Source: Ruegeria arenilitoris (lineage in GTDB: Bacteria > Pseudomonadota > Alphaproteobacteria > Rhodobacterales > Rhodobacteraceae). Taken from it: a DNA stretch of 64,000 bases. The stretch lies in assembly GCF_042675705.1 (NCBI RefSeq), contig NZ_JBHTJJ010000001.1, one strand, 5' to 3'. The notes below the pieces were generated by a model. That model searched no databases. It saw only the letters and a list, made by a program, of their open reading frames with translations, and was not told the DNA's origin. Every line of letters starts with the position of its first letter. The first letter of the stretch is position 1. A program made the translations under genes and the position numbers. Positions 53,371 to 61,452 of this stretch are shown here, one piece after another.

Positions 53371-53759
53371 TTTGTGCTTTCCTTATTCGGACAGAACGAC
53401 GTCTATTGGCTTACTGAATGCCGCCAAGAGCTCGCCTTCTGATTGACAAGTAGCCAGTTACTATTTTGACGAAAAGAGCTCTGTCCAATTTTCTAAACCT
53501 CTGGAATATTTATGCAAAAGAATTTTCAGTCGCCGCTTCGAACATGACTTTGCGGCGTAAAGCCACAATTGCAGTGTTCACTTGAAGCGCCATGCAGCGA
53601 ATTCGGTACATCCAGAACGGGAGTGTATTGTTAACCAAGCTTTGTCTACACCAGCTTTGGTACGACTTGCCTTCAAGGGGCGAAGGGGGGAGAATGGGGG
53701 GAAAGCTGCAGCGCCATCATTCAAAAAAGCAATTAAATCAATCACTTAATTTATGATAG
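53371..53759. other. A+T-rich gap between the helicase and tRNA-Ser
   Basis: These 389 bases hold no credible gene. They presumably contain the helicase promoter near 53371-53480. A G-rich patch with three G-tracts (53677-53680, 53685-53690, 53696-53701) lies 60 bases from the attachment site, followed by an A+T-rich stretch up to it. Confidence 0.6.
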
Positions 53760-53774
53760 TGGCGGAGAGACAGG
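53760..53774. repeat. Attachment site, tRNA-proximal copy (attR)
   Basis: The 15 bases TGGCGGAGAGACAGG form the encoded CCA, discriminator, acceptor 3' strand and four T-stem bases of tRNA-Ser. The same sequence occurs at 45265-45279. Confidence 0.85.
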
Positions 53775-53849
53775 GATTCGAACCCTGGGTGGGCTTGCAC
53801 CCACAACGGTTTTCGAGACCGCCCCGTTCGACCACTCCGGCACCTCTCC
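53760..53849 (-). tRNA. tRNA-Ser(CGA)
   Basis: A 90-base class II tRNA. The acceptor 5' strand is GGAGAGG (53849-53843) and pairs with TCTCTCC near the 3' end; discriminator G and an encoded CCA finish at 53760. The anticodon loop CTCGAAA gives anticodon CGA, which reads UCG. A long variable arm (GTGGGTGCAAGCCCAC) confirms serine. The T-arm contains GGTTCGAATCC. It hosts the island on its 3' side and remains intact. Confidence 0.96.
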
Positions 53850-53869
53850 GCGGGGGTCTGTGAGGGGGG

Positions 53870-53898
53870 GATTTAGTTGTGATCGCCGAGGGGTGCAA
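53870..53898 (-). promoter_or_regulatory. Probable promoter of tRNA-Ser
   Basis: On the minus strand TTGCAC (53893-53898), 17 bases, then TAAATC (53870-53875), about 20 bases before the tRNA 5' end. Motif-based. Confidence 0.5.
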
Positions 53899-53972
53899 GC
53901 AGAAAATTCCCGAATTCGCCAAACCGAGGATTTTCCATTGCCAGTCCGACGAAATCTCCTAGGCTGACATGT

Positions 53973-54815
53973 ATGAGACATCTTCTGCACCGCATTTCGC
54001 TTCTGCTCATCCTGCCCGTGTTCGCGTTCGCTCTGACGGCTCAGAACGCCTTGTCCGCCAGTCGGGATCGGGTCGAGGCTTTTCTGACCACGACGGGTTT
54101 TGACGTGGCGCTGGAAAGCATCGCACTGGCCTCTGCCTCGGCGCCTCAGATGCTGGGGATCGACCCCGAGGGTTTTGGCTCGCAATGGACGCGTCTGACG
54201 GAAGAGGTGTTCGACACCGATGACATGCATGAAACAGCGGTTGCGATTCTCGAACAGACGCTGAGCGACGAGGCCCTGAACCACGCGGTCGAGTTTTATG
54301 CTTCGGATCTGGGGCAACGGCTTGTCGAGGCGGAAAATGCCTCGCACCTTGTCGAGGATGACGAAGCCAAGCAACTTGAGGGGCAGGAGATCATATCCGA
54401 TCTGGTCAAGTCCGGTTCGAGCCGCGTCGAAAGCCTGAAGCGGATGAACAGCGCCATCGATGCCAGCGAAACCTCGTTGCGGGCGCTGCAGGAGATCCAG
54501 CTTAGGTTCCTGCTGGCCGCCAGCGCCGCCGGAGTGATCGACCTGCAGTTGGACGCGGACGGGCTGCGCCAGATGATGAAACTGAACGAACCCGAGATGC
54601 GGCAGTCATTGCAACTGTCCGCCTTGGCCAACGCGGCCTATACCTATCAGGATTTCTCTGACGCGGATGTCGACGCCTATACCAAAGCGCTGGAACAGCC
54701 GCTGATGCAGGAAGTCTACGAGCTGTTGAACGCCATCCAGTACGAGATCATGGCCATGCGGTTTGAAGTGCTGGCGGCGCGCATGGCCGAGCTGCGTCCG
54801 GCTCAGGATATCTGA
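53973..54815 (+). CDS. DUF2059-domain secreted protein (first of two paralogues)
   Basis: A 280-residue protein with a signal peptide (ISLLLILPVFAFALTAQNALS, cut near residue 29). The mature part is almost all helical. The DUF2059 region is around LSDEALNHAVEFYASDLGQRL, with the usual phrase 'a helix ending in FYxSxxG' of the family; a second half-domain (residues 190-270) repeats the pattern (FSDADVDAYTKALEQPL). Probably periplasmic; function unknown. Its stop overlaps the next gene by one base (TGATG), and that gene is a paralogue. Confidence 0.8.
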   Translation: MRHLLHRISLLLILPVFAFALTAQNALSASRDRVEAFLTTTGFDVALESIALASASAPQMLGIDPEGFGSQWTRLTEEVFDTDDMHETAVAILEQTLSDEALNHAVEFYASDLGQRLVEAENASHLVEDDEAKQLEGQEIISDLVKSGSSRVESLKRMNSAIDASETSLRALQEIQLRFLLAASAAGVIDLQLDADGLRQMMKLNEPEMRQSLQLSALANAAYTYQDFSDADVDAYTKALEQPLMQEVYELLNAIQYEIMAMRFEVLAARMAELRPAQDI

Positions 54816-55621
54816 TGCGGTTGCTACTGGCTCTGTGGCTGGTTCTGGCCGGTTGGGCCAGTGCGGTCGCGGCCGATCAGGTCGACCGTCTGACCAAGGC
54901 CATGCATTTGTCCGACGTGATGCAGATTCTGCGTGATGAGGGTGTCGCGCAAGGGCGCGAACTGGACAAAAGCCTGCTGGACGGTGAGGGCGGATCGTTT
55001 TTCGCGGCCCAGGTTGAAGATTTGTACGACAAGGCCTGGATGCAGGCCAAGATTCATGATGCGCTGGCTGGCGGTATGTCCGAAGGGCAACTGGAGCAGG
55101 CTGCGCTGTTTTTCGAAAGCGACCTGGGTCGCGCCGTTGTGTCTTTGGAAAACTCGGCCCGTCGAACTTTTTCCGACGAAGCCATCGAGGAGATGGCCAT
55201 GGCCGCCTATCGGGAGGCCGATCGTGATGCGACCTATTTTCGTCTGATCGATGAGTATGTCGAGATCAACGACCTTGTTGATCGGAACGTGCGTGGAGCG
55301 TTGCAGGCCGATTACAATTTCTTCCGTGGGTTGGCGGACGGGCAGGGCATCACAGGCGACGACGGCGAAATGTTGGCCCAATTGCTGGCGCAGGGTGCGC
55401 AGTCCGAGCAACAAACCCGCGAGTGGCTGTACTCGTTCCTCCTGTTTGCGTACCAACCTCTCAGCGAGGCCCAGCTGCGCGAGAATATCGCCTTTTCACG
55501 TACCGAGGCAGGGCAGGCCTTGAACAACGCCTTGTTCGCTGGTCTGGACACCATGTTCAACGAGTTGTCATACCAGCTGGGCGTGACGGTGGCGCAGGTT
55601 CTGCAAGCGTCGGATCTTTAG
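54815..55621 (+). CDS. DUF2059-domain secreted protein (second paralogue)
   Basis: A 268-residue protein with a signal peptide (LLLALWLVLAGWASAVAA). It has the same layout as its upstream neighbour: EGQLEQAALFFESDLGRAVVS matches the DUF2059 core, and a second copy reads LSEAQLRENIAFSRTEAGQA. The pair probably arose by duplication and is translated as a coupled unit. Periplasmic location is predicted; function unknown. Confidence 0.8.
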   Translation: MRLLLALWLVLAGWASAVAADQVDRLTKAMHLSDVMQILRDEGVAQGRELDKSLLDGEGGSFFAAQVEDLYDKAWMQAKIHDALAGGMSEGQLEQAALFFESDLGRAVVSLENSARRTFSDEAIEEMAMAAYREADRDATYFRLIDEYVEINDLVDRNVRGALQADYNFFRGLADGQGITGDDGEMLAQLLAQGAQSEQQTREWLYSFLLFAYQPLSEAQLRENIAFSRTEAGQALNNALFAGLDTMFNELSYQLGVTVAQVLQASDL

Positions 55622-55739
55622 GCCGGTTTGCTGTTGACTTTGCCCTGTGATCCGTGGATAAGCGCGCATCCCGGCCGGAGCCTCCGCGCCGGGTATCGTT
55701 ATTGTTGGCCTGACGGGTGCGCCCTGACGGTCGTTCATC

Positions 55740-55754
55740 CGCCCTAAAAGGGCG
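55740..55754 (+). promoter_or_regulatory. Hairpin in the rplU leader
   Basis: CGCCCT-AAA-AGGGCG (55740-55754), nested in a wider possible pairing of GCGCCCT (55719-55725) with AGGGCGCGC. It lies about 80 bases upstream of rplU in the 208-base gap. It could be a leader structure for L21 autoregulation or a weak terminator of the DUF2059 pair; no T-run is present. Confidence 0.35.
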
Positions 55755-55829
55755 CGCTGTTCGAGGTGGCCTTGGCCGAAACACCCGTCTGACGGGGACC
55801 ACAGAACGCGGTAGAAAAAGGAAAGACGC

Positions 55830-56444
55830 ATGTTTGCAGTCCTCAAGACTGGCGGCAAGCAGTACAAGGTTCAGGCGGGCGACGTGCTCCGCGTTGAAAA
55901 ACTGGCTGCCGACGCAGGTGAAAAAGTCCAATTCAACGACGTTCTGATGCTGGGTGGCGATGCTCCCGTTGTCGGTGCGCCGTTCATCGATGGCGCGGCC
56001 GTTCAGGCGGAAGTGATCGAACAGATCAAAGGTGACAAGGTCATCAAATTCGTCAAACGCCGCCGCAAGCACAGCTCGAAGCGCACCGTTGGCCACCGTC
56101 AGAAGCTGACCCTGGTCAAGATCACCGACATCCTGCCCTCGGGTGCGGACAAGTCGGGCATCAAGGCCGCAACTGGTTCGGCTCCGGCAGGTGAAGTTGC
56201 GAAAGCAGCGAAACCCGCCAAGAAAGCCGCTGCCAAGGCAGAGGCTCCGGCCGCTGCTGCTGCCGCTGACGATCTGACCCAGATCACCGGTGTTGGTCCC
56301 GCAGCTGCCAAGAAACTGGCCGAAGCCGGTATCGAGAGCTTTGCCGCTCTGGCCGCCTTGTCGGACGAGCAGATTGCTGCTATCGAGACGGTCAAAGTGA
56401 AACCCGAATGGGTTGAGCAGGCCAAAGAGCTGGCCAAAGGCTAA
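55830..56444 (+). CDS. rplU: 50S ribosomal protein L21 with C-terminal extension
   Basis: A 204-residue protein, about twice normal length. Residues 1-103 are standard L21 (MFAVLKTGGKQYKVQAGDVL, and RRRKHSSKRTVGHRQKLTLV). An Ala/Lys-rich linker (about 115-148) follows, then a helix-hairpin-helix-like domain: DDLTQITGVGPAAAKKLAEA and FAALAALSDEQIAAIE. Such an extension is common in Rhodobacteraceae; its role on the ribosome is not established. rpmA follows after 11 bases. Confidence 0.97.
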   Translation: MFAVLKTGGKQYKVQAGDVLRVEKLAADAGEKVQFNDVLMLGGDAPVVGAPFIDGAAVQAEVIEQIKGDKVIKFVKRRRKHSSKRTVGHRQKLTLVKITDILPSGADKSGIKAATGSAPAGEVAKAAKPAKKAAAKAEAPAAAAAADDLTQITGVGPAAAKKLAEAGIESFAALAALSDEQIAAIETVKVKPEWVEQAKELAKG

Positions 56445-56455
56445 GGAGAGAGAGA

Positions 56456-56725
56456 ATGGCACATAAAAAAGCTGGCGGTTCCTCCCGTAACGGCCGCGAC
56501 TCAGCGGGTCGTCGCCTTGGCGTGAAACTGTATGGTGGCCAGGCCGCCGTTGCAGGCAACATTATCGTGCGTCAGCGCGGCACCAAGTTCTGGCCGGGCG
56601 AAGGCGTGGGCATGGGCAAGGATCACACCATCTTTGCAACTGTCGATGGCGCCGTGAAGTTCCACAAGGGACTGAAAAACCGCACCTTCATTTCGGTCCT
56701 GCCAGTGGCGGAGGCCGCAGAGTAA
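56456..56725 (+). CDS. rpmA: 50S ribosomal protein L27
   Basis: An 89-residue protein starting MAHKKAGGSSRNGRDSAGRR, the highly conserved L27 N-terminus that reaches the peptidyl-transferase centre. There is no N-terminal cleavable extension of the Firmicutes type. GGAGAGAG precedes the ATG. It closes the rplU-rpmA unit, with a terminator 33 bases downstream. Confidence 0.98.
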   Translation: MAHKKAGGSSRNGRDSAGRRLGVKLYGGQAAVAGNIIVRQRGTKFWPGEGVGMGKDHTIFATVDGAVKFHKGLKNRTFISVLPVAEAAE

Positions 56726-56758
56726 GCCGAAACCCAGAAGGTTTAAGAAAAATTCATG

Positions 56759-56789
56759 GGGGACCGGCACAAAGTGCCGGTCCCCTTTC
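56759..56789 (+). terminator. Rho-independent terminator of rplU-rpmA
   Basis: Perfect 12-bp stem GGGGACCGGCAC (56759-56770) with GTGCCGGTCCCC (56774-56785), AAA loop, then TTTCTCGTTTT. Confidence 0.9.
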
Positions 56790-56821
56790 TCGTTTTGACG
56801 CAGATTTGATCGAAAGCCCCG

Positions 56822-57430
56822 ATGCCCGTTGCAACCACCAGTTTCCTGATCTTTGCCGCCAGCCAGGTCGGCACGCCGGGACCGGCCAACATGGTCCTGT
56901 TGGGAACGGGTGCGCGCTATGGGTTCCGCGCGGCGCTGCCTTTCGTGGCGGGCGTGATTCTGGGCAAGCAGCTGATCATCTGGCCGCTGGGCTTTGGCCT
57001 TCTGCAACTGGCAGAACAGGCTCCGACAGCGTTCGCGGTTCTGAAATATGCTTCGGCGGCTTATATTTGCTGGCTTGCGTGGAAAATCGCCAACCTGCGC
57101 CTGTCCAATCAGGGCGCAGGCGAGTCGGTTCCCGGATTCTGGGCCGGGTTGGTGGTGCATCCACTGAACCCCAAGGCGTGGGCGATGATCATCGCGGGGT
57201 TCACCGGTTTCGTCGCGGCGGGGACATCGGTGCTGAGTGCGACGCTCACGATCGCGCTCGTTCTGTTGACCTGCCAGTTGGTCCTGCATCCGATCTGGAC
57301 CTTTGCGGGGGATAGAATTGCCCGTGTGGTTGCGGGACGGCCGGCGGAAAAATATCTGATGTGGACTCTCGCGGGTCTGACTGTTGCATCCGTACTTTTC
57401 GTGTTGTTCGGAGGAGGAACACACCAATGA
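56822..57430 (+). CDS. LysE/RhtB-family exporter
   Basis: A 202-residue membrane protein with six helices, of the LysE translocator family that exports amino acids or their derivatives. The N-terminal motif GTPGPANMVLLGTGARYGFR is diagnostic, as are AAYICWLAWKI and the mid-protein NPKAWAMI. Substrate not predictable. It overlaps the GNAT gene by four bases. Confidence 0.92.
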   Translation: MPVATTSFLIFAASQVGTPGPANMVLLGTGARYGFRAALPFVAGVILGKQLIIWPLGFGLLQLAEQAPTAFAVLKYASAAYICWLAWKIANLRLSNQGAGESVPGFWAGLVVHPLNPKAWAMIIAGFTGFVAAGTSVLSATLTIALVLLTCQLVLHPIWTFAGDRIARVVAGRPAEKYLMWTLAGLTVASVLFVLFGGGTHQ

Positions 57431-57963
57431 AACTTGAGGCAATCATAAATCAGCCGGTCATTGAAACCGAGCGGTTCGACCTGCGCCCGCTGCGCCGGTC
57501 GGACATGGGCCTGATCGAGCATTACGCAGGGGACGAGCGCGTGGCGCGCATGACCACGTCGATCCCGCACCCTTTGCCGCCCGGTTCGATCGAGGCTTTC
57601 GTAACCCGCGCCATGGCCGAGGATCGGGACGAGGACGTTTGGGCCATGGACGCCACCAAGGATGGCGGGCCCGAGTTGATCGGGGTGATCTCGCTCAAGC
57701 GGCTCGATCGTAACCAGTCCGAAGTGGGCTATTGGGTCGCGCCCTTGTACTGGAACACGGGCATCGCCTCGCTGGCTGTGGAAGCGCTGGTTCAGGCGAA
57801 CCCGCTGGAAAACGCCACGATGTTTGCCAGCGTGTTTCAGGACAATCCCGCCTCGGCGCGGGTTCTGACCCATTGCGGGTTCCAGTATCTTGGCGATGCC
57901 GAAAGCTTCTCGGTGGCGCGCGACGCAAATGTGCCCACCTGGACGTACAGCAAAAAACTCTGA
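57427..57963 (+). CDS. GNAT-family N-acetyltransferase (RimJ/RimL type)
   Basis: A 178-residue acetyltransferase. ETERFDLRPLRRSDMGLIEH is the usual RimJ-like start. GVISLKRLDRNQSEVGYWVA is the beta-strand region before the acetyl-CoA site, and VFQDNPASARVLTHCGFQYL the C-terminal signature. The ATG (57427) overlaps the LysE stop. Substrate unknown; an exporter plus acetyltransferase pair suggests a small-molecule amine, which is inference. Confidence 0.88.
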   Translation: MKLEAIINQPVIETERFDLRPLRRSDMGLIEHYAGDERVARMTTSIPHPLPPGSIEAFVTRAMAEDRDEDVWAMDATKDGGPELIGVISLKRLDRNQSEVGYWVAPLYWNTGIASLAVEALVQANPLENATMFASVFQDNPASARVLTHCGFQYLGDAESFSVARDANVPTWTYSKKL

Positions 57964-58000
57964 CTTGTGGCCGATGGGGCCTTTGCAGTAGGGGACTGAC

Positions 58001-59035
58001 ATGAAATTTCTCGATCTTGCAAAGGTCTACATCCGGTCCGGGGCCGGCGGTAGCGGGTGCGTCAGCTTCCGACGCGAAAAGTACATCGAATACGGCGGCC
58101 CCGATGGCGGGGACGGAGGCAAGGGCGGGTCCGTCTGGGCCGAGGTCGTGGACGGGCTGAACACCCTGATCGACTTCCGTTATCAGCAGCATTTCTTTGC
58201 CAAGAACGGCCAGCCCGGCCGGGGCCAGCAACGCACCGGCAAGGATGGCGACGACATCATCCTGCGTGTGCCCGTCGGAACCGAGATCTTGGACGAGGAT
58301 CAGGAGACGGTGATCGCCGACCTGACCGAGGTGGGGCAACGTGTCCTGCTGGCGCGGGGTGGCAATGGTGGTTTTGGCAACCTGCATTTCAAATCGGCCA
58401 CAAACCAGGCGCCGCGCCGGGCCAATCCGGGGCAGCCGGGCGTAGACCGTACAATCTGGTTGCGTCTGAAATTGATTGCCGATGTGGGCCTGCTCGGCCT
58501 GCCGAATGCGGGCAAGTCAACCTTTCTGGCCGCCACCTCGAACGCCCGGCCCAAGATCGCCGACTATCCCTTTACCACGCTGCACCCAAATCTGGGCGTC
58601 GTCGGCGTGGACAACGTGGAATTCGTGGTGGCCGACATTCCCGGCCTGATCGAAGGCGCGCATGAAGGCCGCGGCATCGGCGACCGTTTTCTGGGCCATG
58701 TCGAACGCTGCGCGGTGTTGCTGCATCTGGTCGATGGCACGTCTGAGACCATCGCGCAGGACTATCACACCATCATCCACGAGCTTGAGGCCTATGGCGG
58801 CGCGCTGGCCGACAAGCCCCGGATCACCGTGTTGAACAAGATCGACGCGCTGGACGAAGAACAACTCGAACTGGCCAAGGCCGAGTTGGAAGAGCCCGTG
58901 GGCGGCCCGGTCATGACCATGTCGGGCGTGGCCCGACAGGGCGTGACCGAGGTTCTGCGGGCCCTGCGCTCCCAGATCGACGAAAACCGCCTGCGCCAGA
59001 AACCCACCGAGGAGCGCGAGACGTGGCAGCCCTGA
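58001..59035 (+). CDS. obgE: GTPase ObgE/CgtA
   Basis: A 344-residue essential GTPase of 50S assembly and stress control. The glycine-rich Obg fold (1-158) starts MKFLDLAKVYIRSGAGGSGC and has GGPDGGDGGKGGSVW. The G domain has G1 GLPNAGKST (166-174), the switch TTLHPNLGVV, G3 ADIPGLIEGA and G4 LNKID. No long C-terminal extension is present. It follows rplU-rpmA in the usual neighbourhood and overlaps proB by 13 bases. Confidence 0.97.
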   Translation: MKFLDLAKVYIRSGAGGSGCVSFRREKYIEYGGPDGGDGGKGGSVWAEVVDGLNTLIDFRYQQHFFAKNGQPGRGQQRTGKDGDDIILRVPVGTEILDEDQETVIADLTEVGQRVLLARGGNGGFGNLHFKSATNQAPRRANPGQPGVDRTIWLRLKLIADVGLLGLPNAGKSTFLAATSNARPKIADYPFTTLHPNLGVVGVDNVEFVVADIPGLIEGAHEGRGIGDRFLGHVERCAVLLHLVDGTSETIAQDYHTIIHELEAYGGALADKPRITVLNKIDALDEEQLELAKAELEEPVGGPVMTMSGVARQGVTEVLRALRSQIDENRLRQKPTEERETWQP

Positions 59036-60129
59036 CCGACGCAAAGCGCCTGGTGGTCAAGATCGGCTCGGCGTTGCTGGTCGATCGTGCGACCGGCAAG
59101 CTGCGTTCGGACTGGTTGCATTCGCTGGCGCAGGACGTGGCGTGGCTCAAGGGGCAGGGGGCCGATGTGGTTCTGGTCTCCTCCGGGTCGATCGCCCTGG
59201 GGCGCGGTGTTCTGGGCCTGCCCGCAACCACCCTTTCGTTGGAGCAGTCCCAGGCCGCCGCCGCCGTCGGGCAGATCAGGCTGGCGCGGGCCTATGAAGA
59301 GGCGTTGGCCCCCCACGACATCACCACGGCGCAGGTTCTGGTGACGCTTGAGGACAGCGAGAACCGCCGCCGGTACCTAAACTCGCGCGCGACGCTGGAA
59401 ACCCTGTTGGCGTTGGGAGTGGTGCCCATCGTGAACGAGAACGATACGGTGGCCACGGATGAAATCCGTTACGGCGACAATGATCGCCTGGCCGCGCAGA
59501 TTGCCGTGACCGTCGGTGCGGACCAATTGATTCTGCTGTCCGATGTCGATGGGTTCTACACTGGCAACCCTGCCGAAGACCCGTCCGCCACCCGGTTTGC
59601 CGTGATCGACGCGATCACGCCCGAGATCGAGGCGATGGCCGGTGACGCCGGTTCGGGGCTGTCCAAGGGCGGCATGAAGACCAAGCTGATGGCCGCGCAG
59701 ATGGCGACGGCGGCGGGCTGTGACATGGCGATTACGGAAGGATCGCCATTGAACCCGCTGAAACTGCTGAATAATGGCGCGAACAGCACCTGGTTCAAGG
59801 CCAAGCTGGACCCGCATGCGGCGCGCAAACGCTGGATCTCGGCGATGAAGCCGCGGGGCGAGATCACGGTCGATGCAGGGGCTGCGCGGGCGCTGGAGAA
59901 TGGCAAGAGCCTGTTGCCGGCCGGCATCGTCGAAGTGACGGGCGATTTCGGACGGGGCGACCCGGTGGCCATCAAGGATCACGAGGGCCGGCGTCTTGGA
60001 TTGGGCCTCAGCCGCTATACCGCGCATGAGGCCGACGCCATCAAGGGGCGCAAATCCTCCGAGATCGAGGGCGCACTCGGCTATCCCGGCCGTGCGGTGA
60101 TGATCCACCGTGATGATCTGGCATTGTAG
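59023..60129 (+). CDS. proB: Glutamate 5-kinase ProB
   Basis: A 368-residue kinase of the first step of proline synthesis. The amino-acid-kinase domain (1-255) starts KRLVVKIGSALLVD and has VLVSSGSIALG, NENDTVATDEIRYGDND and LLSDVDGFYTGNP. The C-terminal PUA domain (about 275-360) begins near RGEITVDAGAARALENG. The start is GTG at 59023, inside the end of obgE. proA follows. Confidence 0.96.
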   Translation: MAALTDAKRLVVKIGSALLVDRATGKLRSDWLHSLAQDVAWLKGQGADVVLVSSGSIALGRGVLGLPATTLSLEQSQAAAAVGQIRLARAYEEALAPHDITTAQVLVTLEDSENRRRYLNSRATLETLLALGVVPIVNENDTVATDEIRYGDNDRLAAQIAVTVGADQLILLSDVDGFYTGNPAEDPSATRFAVIDAITPEIEAMAGDAGSGLSKGGMKTKLMAAQMATAAGCDMAITEGSPLNPLKLLNNGANSTWFKAKLDPHAARKRWISAMKPRGEITVDAGAARALENGKSLLPAGIVEVTGDFGRGDPVAIKDHEGRRLGLGLSRYTAHEADAIKGRKSSEIEGALGYPGRAVMIHRDDLAL

Positions 60130-60180
60130 CCGCGAAAACTGATAGATTTGGCTGGTCCGACGACCGGAAAGGCAGATGAC

Positions 60181-61443
60181 ATGAAGGACTTTGACAGCAT
60201 TCCCGACCTGATGGCCGATCTTGGCAAGCGCGCCAAGGATGCGTCTCGGGATCTGGCCTTCGCCTCGGCCGAGCGCAAACACGCCGCGTTGATCGCCGCC
60301 GCCGAAGCCGTGTGGAAGAACCGCGCGCAGATCACCGAGGCCAACAGGAAAGACTTGGACTATGGCCGCGAAAAAGGTCTGAGCCCGGCCATGATGGACC
60401 GTCTGATGCTGGACGAGGCGCGCATTCAGGGCGTGGTCGACGGGTTGCGCACCGTGGCCGAACAGTCCGATCCGGTGGGTGAAGTTCTGGCCGAATGGGA
60501 CATGCCTTCGGGGCTGAACATCCGCCGGGTGCGCACCCCGCTGGGCGTGATCGGCGTGATCTATGAAAGCCGCCCCAACGTGACCGCGGATGCCGGGGCG
60601 CTGTGCCTGAAGTCGGGCAACGCCGTGATCCTGCGCGGCGGGTCCGAAAGCTTTCATTCTTCGACCGCGATCCACGCCTGTCTGGTCGATGGTCTGAAGG
60701 CCGCCAACCTGCCCGAGGATGCGATCCAGCTGGTGCCGACCCGTGACCGGGCGGCGGTGCAGGAATTGCTGACCATGACCGACTATGTCGACGTCATCGT
60801 GCCGCGCGGCGGCAAGGGACTGGTTGGGCTGGTCCAGCGCGAGGCGCGGGTTCCGGTCTTTGCCCATCTTGAAGGGATCGTGCACATCTACATCGACAAG
60901 GCAGCGGATCCGCAGAAAACGCTGGACGTGGTATTAAACGCCAAGACCCGCCGCACCGGCATCTGCGGGGCGGCCGAATGCCTGCTGGTGCATCAGGATA
61001 TCGCGGAAACGCTGGGGCGTGACGTGATCGCCGCGCTGCTGGCCGCGGGCGTCGAGGTCCATGCCGCAGGTGCGCTGGCCATCGACGGCACCGTGCCGGC
61101 CAGCGATGACGATTGGGGTAAGGAGTTTCTGGACAGCATCATCGCCGCAAAACTGGTGGCCGATATCGACGAGGCAATCGCGCATATCCGCCAATACGGA
61201 TCGAACCACACCGATTGCATCATGACCGAGGATCAGTCCGCCGCCGACCGTTTCTTTGAACGGCTCGACAGTGCGATCCTGATGCACAACGCCTCGACCC
61301 AGTTTGCGGACGGTGGTGAGTTCGGCATGGGCGCCGAGATCGGGATCGCCACGGGCAAAATGCACGCACGCGGCCCGGTGGGGGCGGCGCAGTTGACCAG
61401 TTTCAAATACCTGGTGCGCGGCAACGGCACGACGCGCGCCTGA
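60181..61443 (+). CDS. proA: Glutamate-5-semialdehyde dehydrogenase ProA
   Basis: A 420-residue NADPH-dependent dehydrogenase making glutamate semialdehyde from glutamyl phosphate. GVIGVIYESRPNVTADAGAL and KSGNAVILRGGSES mark the cofactor part; the catalytic Cys is in RRTGICGAAECLLV, and the end has EFGMGAEIGIATGKMHARGP. ATG 60181 is chosen, with GGAAAGG upstream. It forms a unit with proB, 51 bases apart. Confidence 0.97.
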   Translation: MKDFDSIPDLMADLGKRAKDASRDLAFASAERKHAALIAAAEAVWKNRAQITEANRKDLDYGREKGLSPAMMDRLMLDEARIQGVVDGLRTVAEQSDPVGEVLAEWDMPSGLNIRRVRTPLGVIGVIYESRPNVTADAGALCLKSGNAVILRGGSESFHSSTAIHACLVDGLKAANLPEDAIQLVPTRDRAAVQELLTMTDYVDVIVPRGGKGLVGLVQREARVPVFAHLEGIVHIYIDKAADPQKTLDVVLNAKTRRTGICGAAECLLVHQDIAETLGRDVIAALLAAGVEVHAAGALAIDGTVPASDDDWGKEFLDSIIAAKLVADIDEAIAHIRQYGSNHTDCIMTEDQSAADRFFERLDSAILMHNASTQFADGGEFGMGAEIGIATGKMHARGPVGAAQLTSFKYLVRGNGTTRA

Positions 61444-61452
61444 GGCGCCGGG

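Larger units (their letters stand above)
45265..53774. mobile_element. Integrative element (genomic island) in tRNA-Ser(CGA)
   Basis: About 8.5 kb bounded by the 15-bp direct repeat TGGCGGAGAGACAGG, the right copy of which is the 3' end of an intact tRNA-Ser gene. Contents in order are integrase, AlpA-like regulator, small unknown protein, TOPRIM primase-like protein, DUF3987 ATPase, inverted iteron-like array, and a large SF2 helicase on the opposite strand. The set resembles P4-type satellites or integrative elements that have replication functions and a defence cargo but no capsid or conjugation genes. Flanking genes are ordinary chromosomal ones. Confidence 0.88.

Noticed and set aside
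59377..60885. A 502-codon open frame on the minus strand
   Set aside because: It is antisense to proB and proA with no recognisable domain; a G+C-rich shadow frame.
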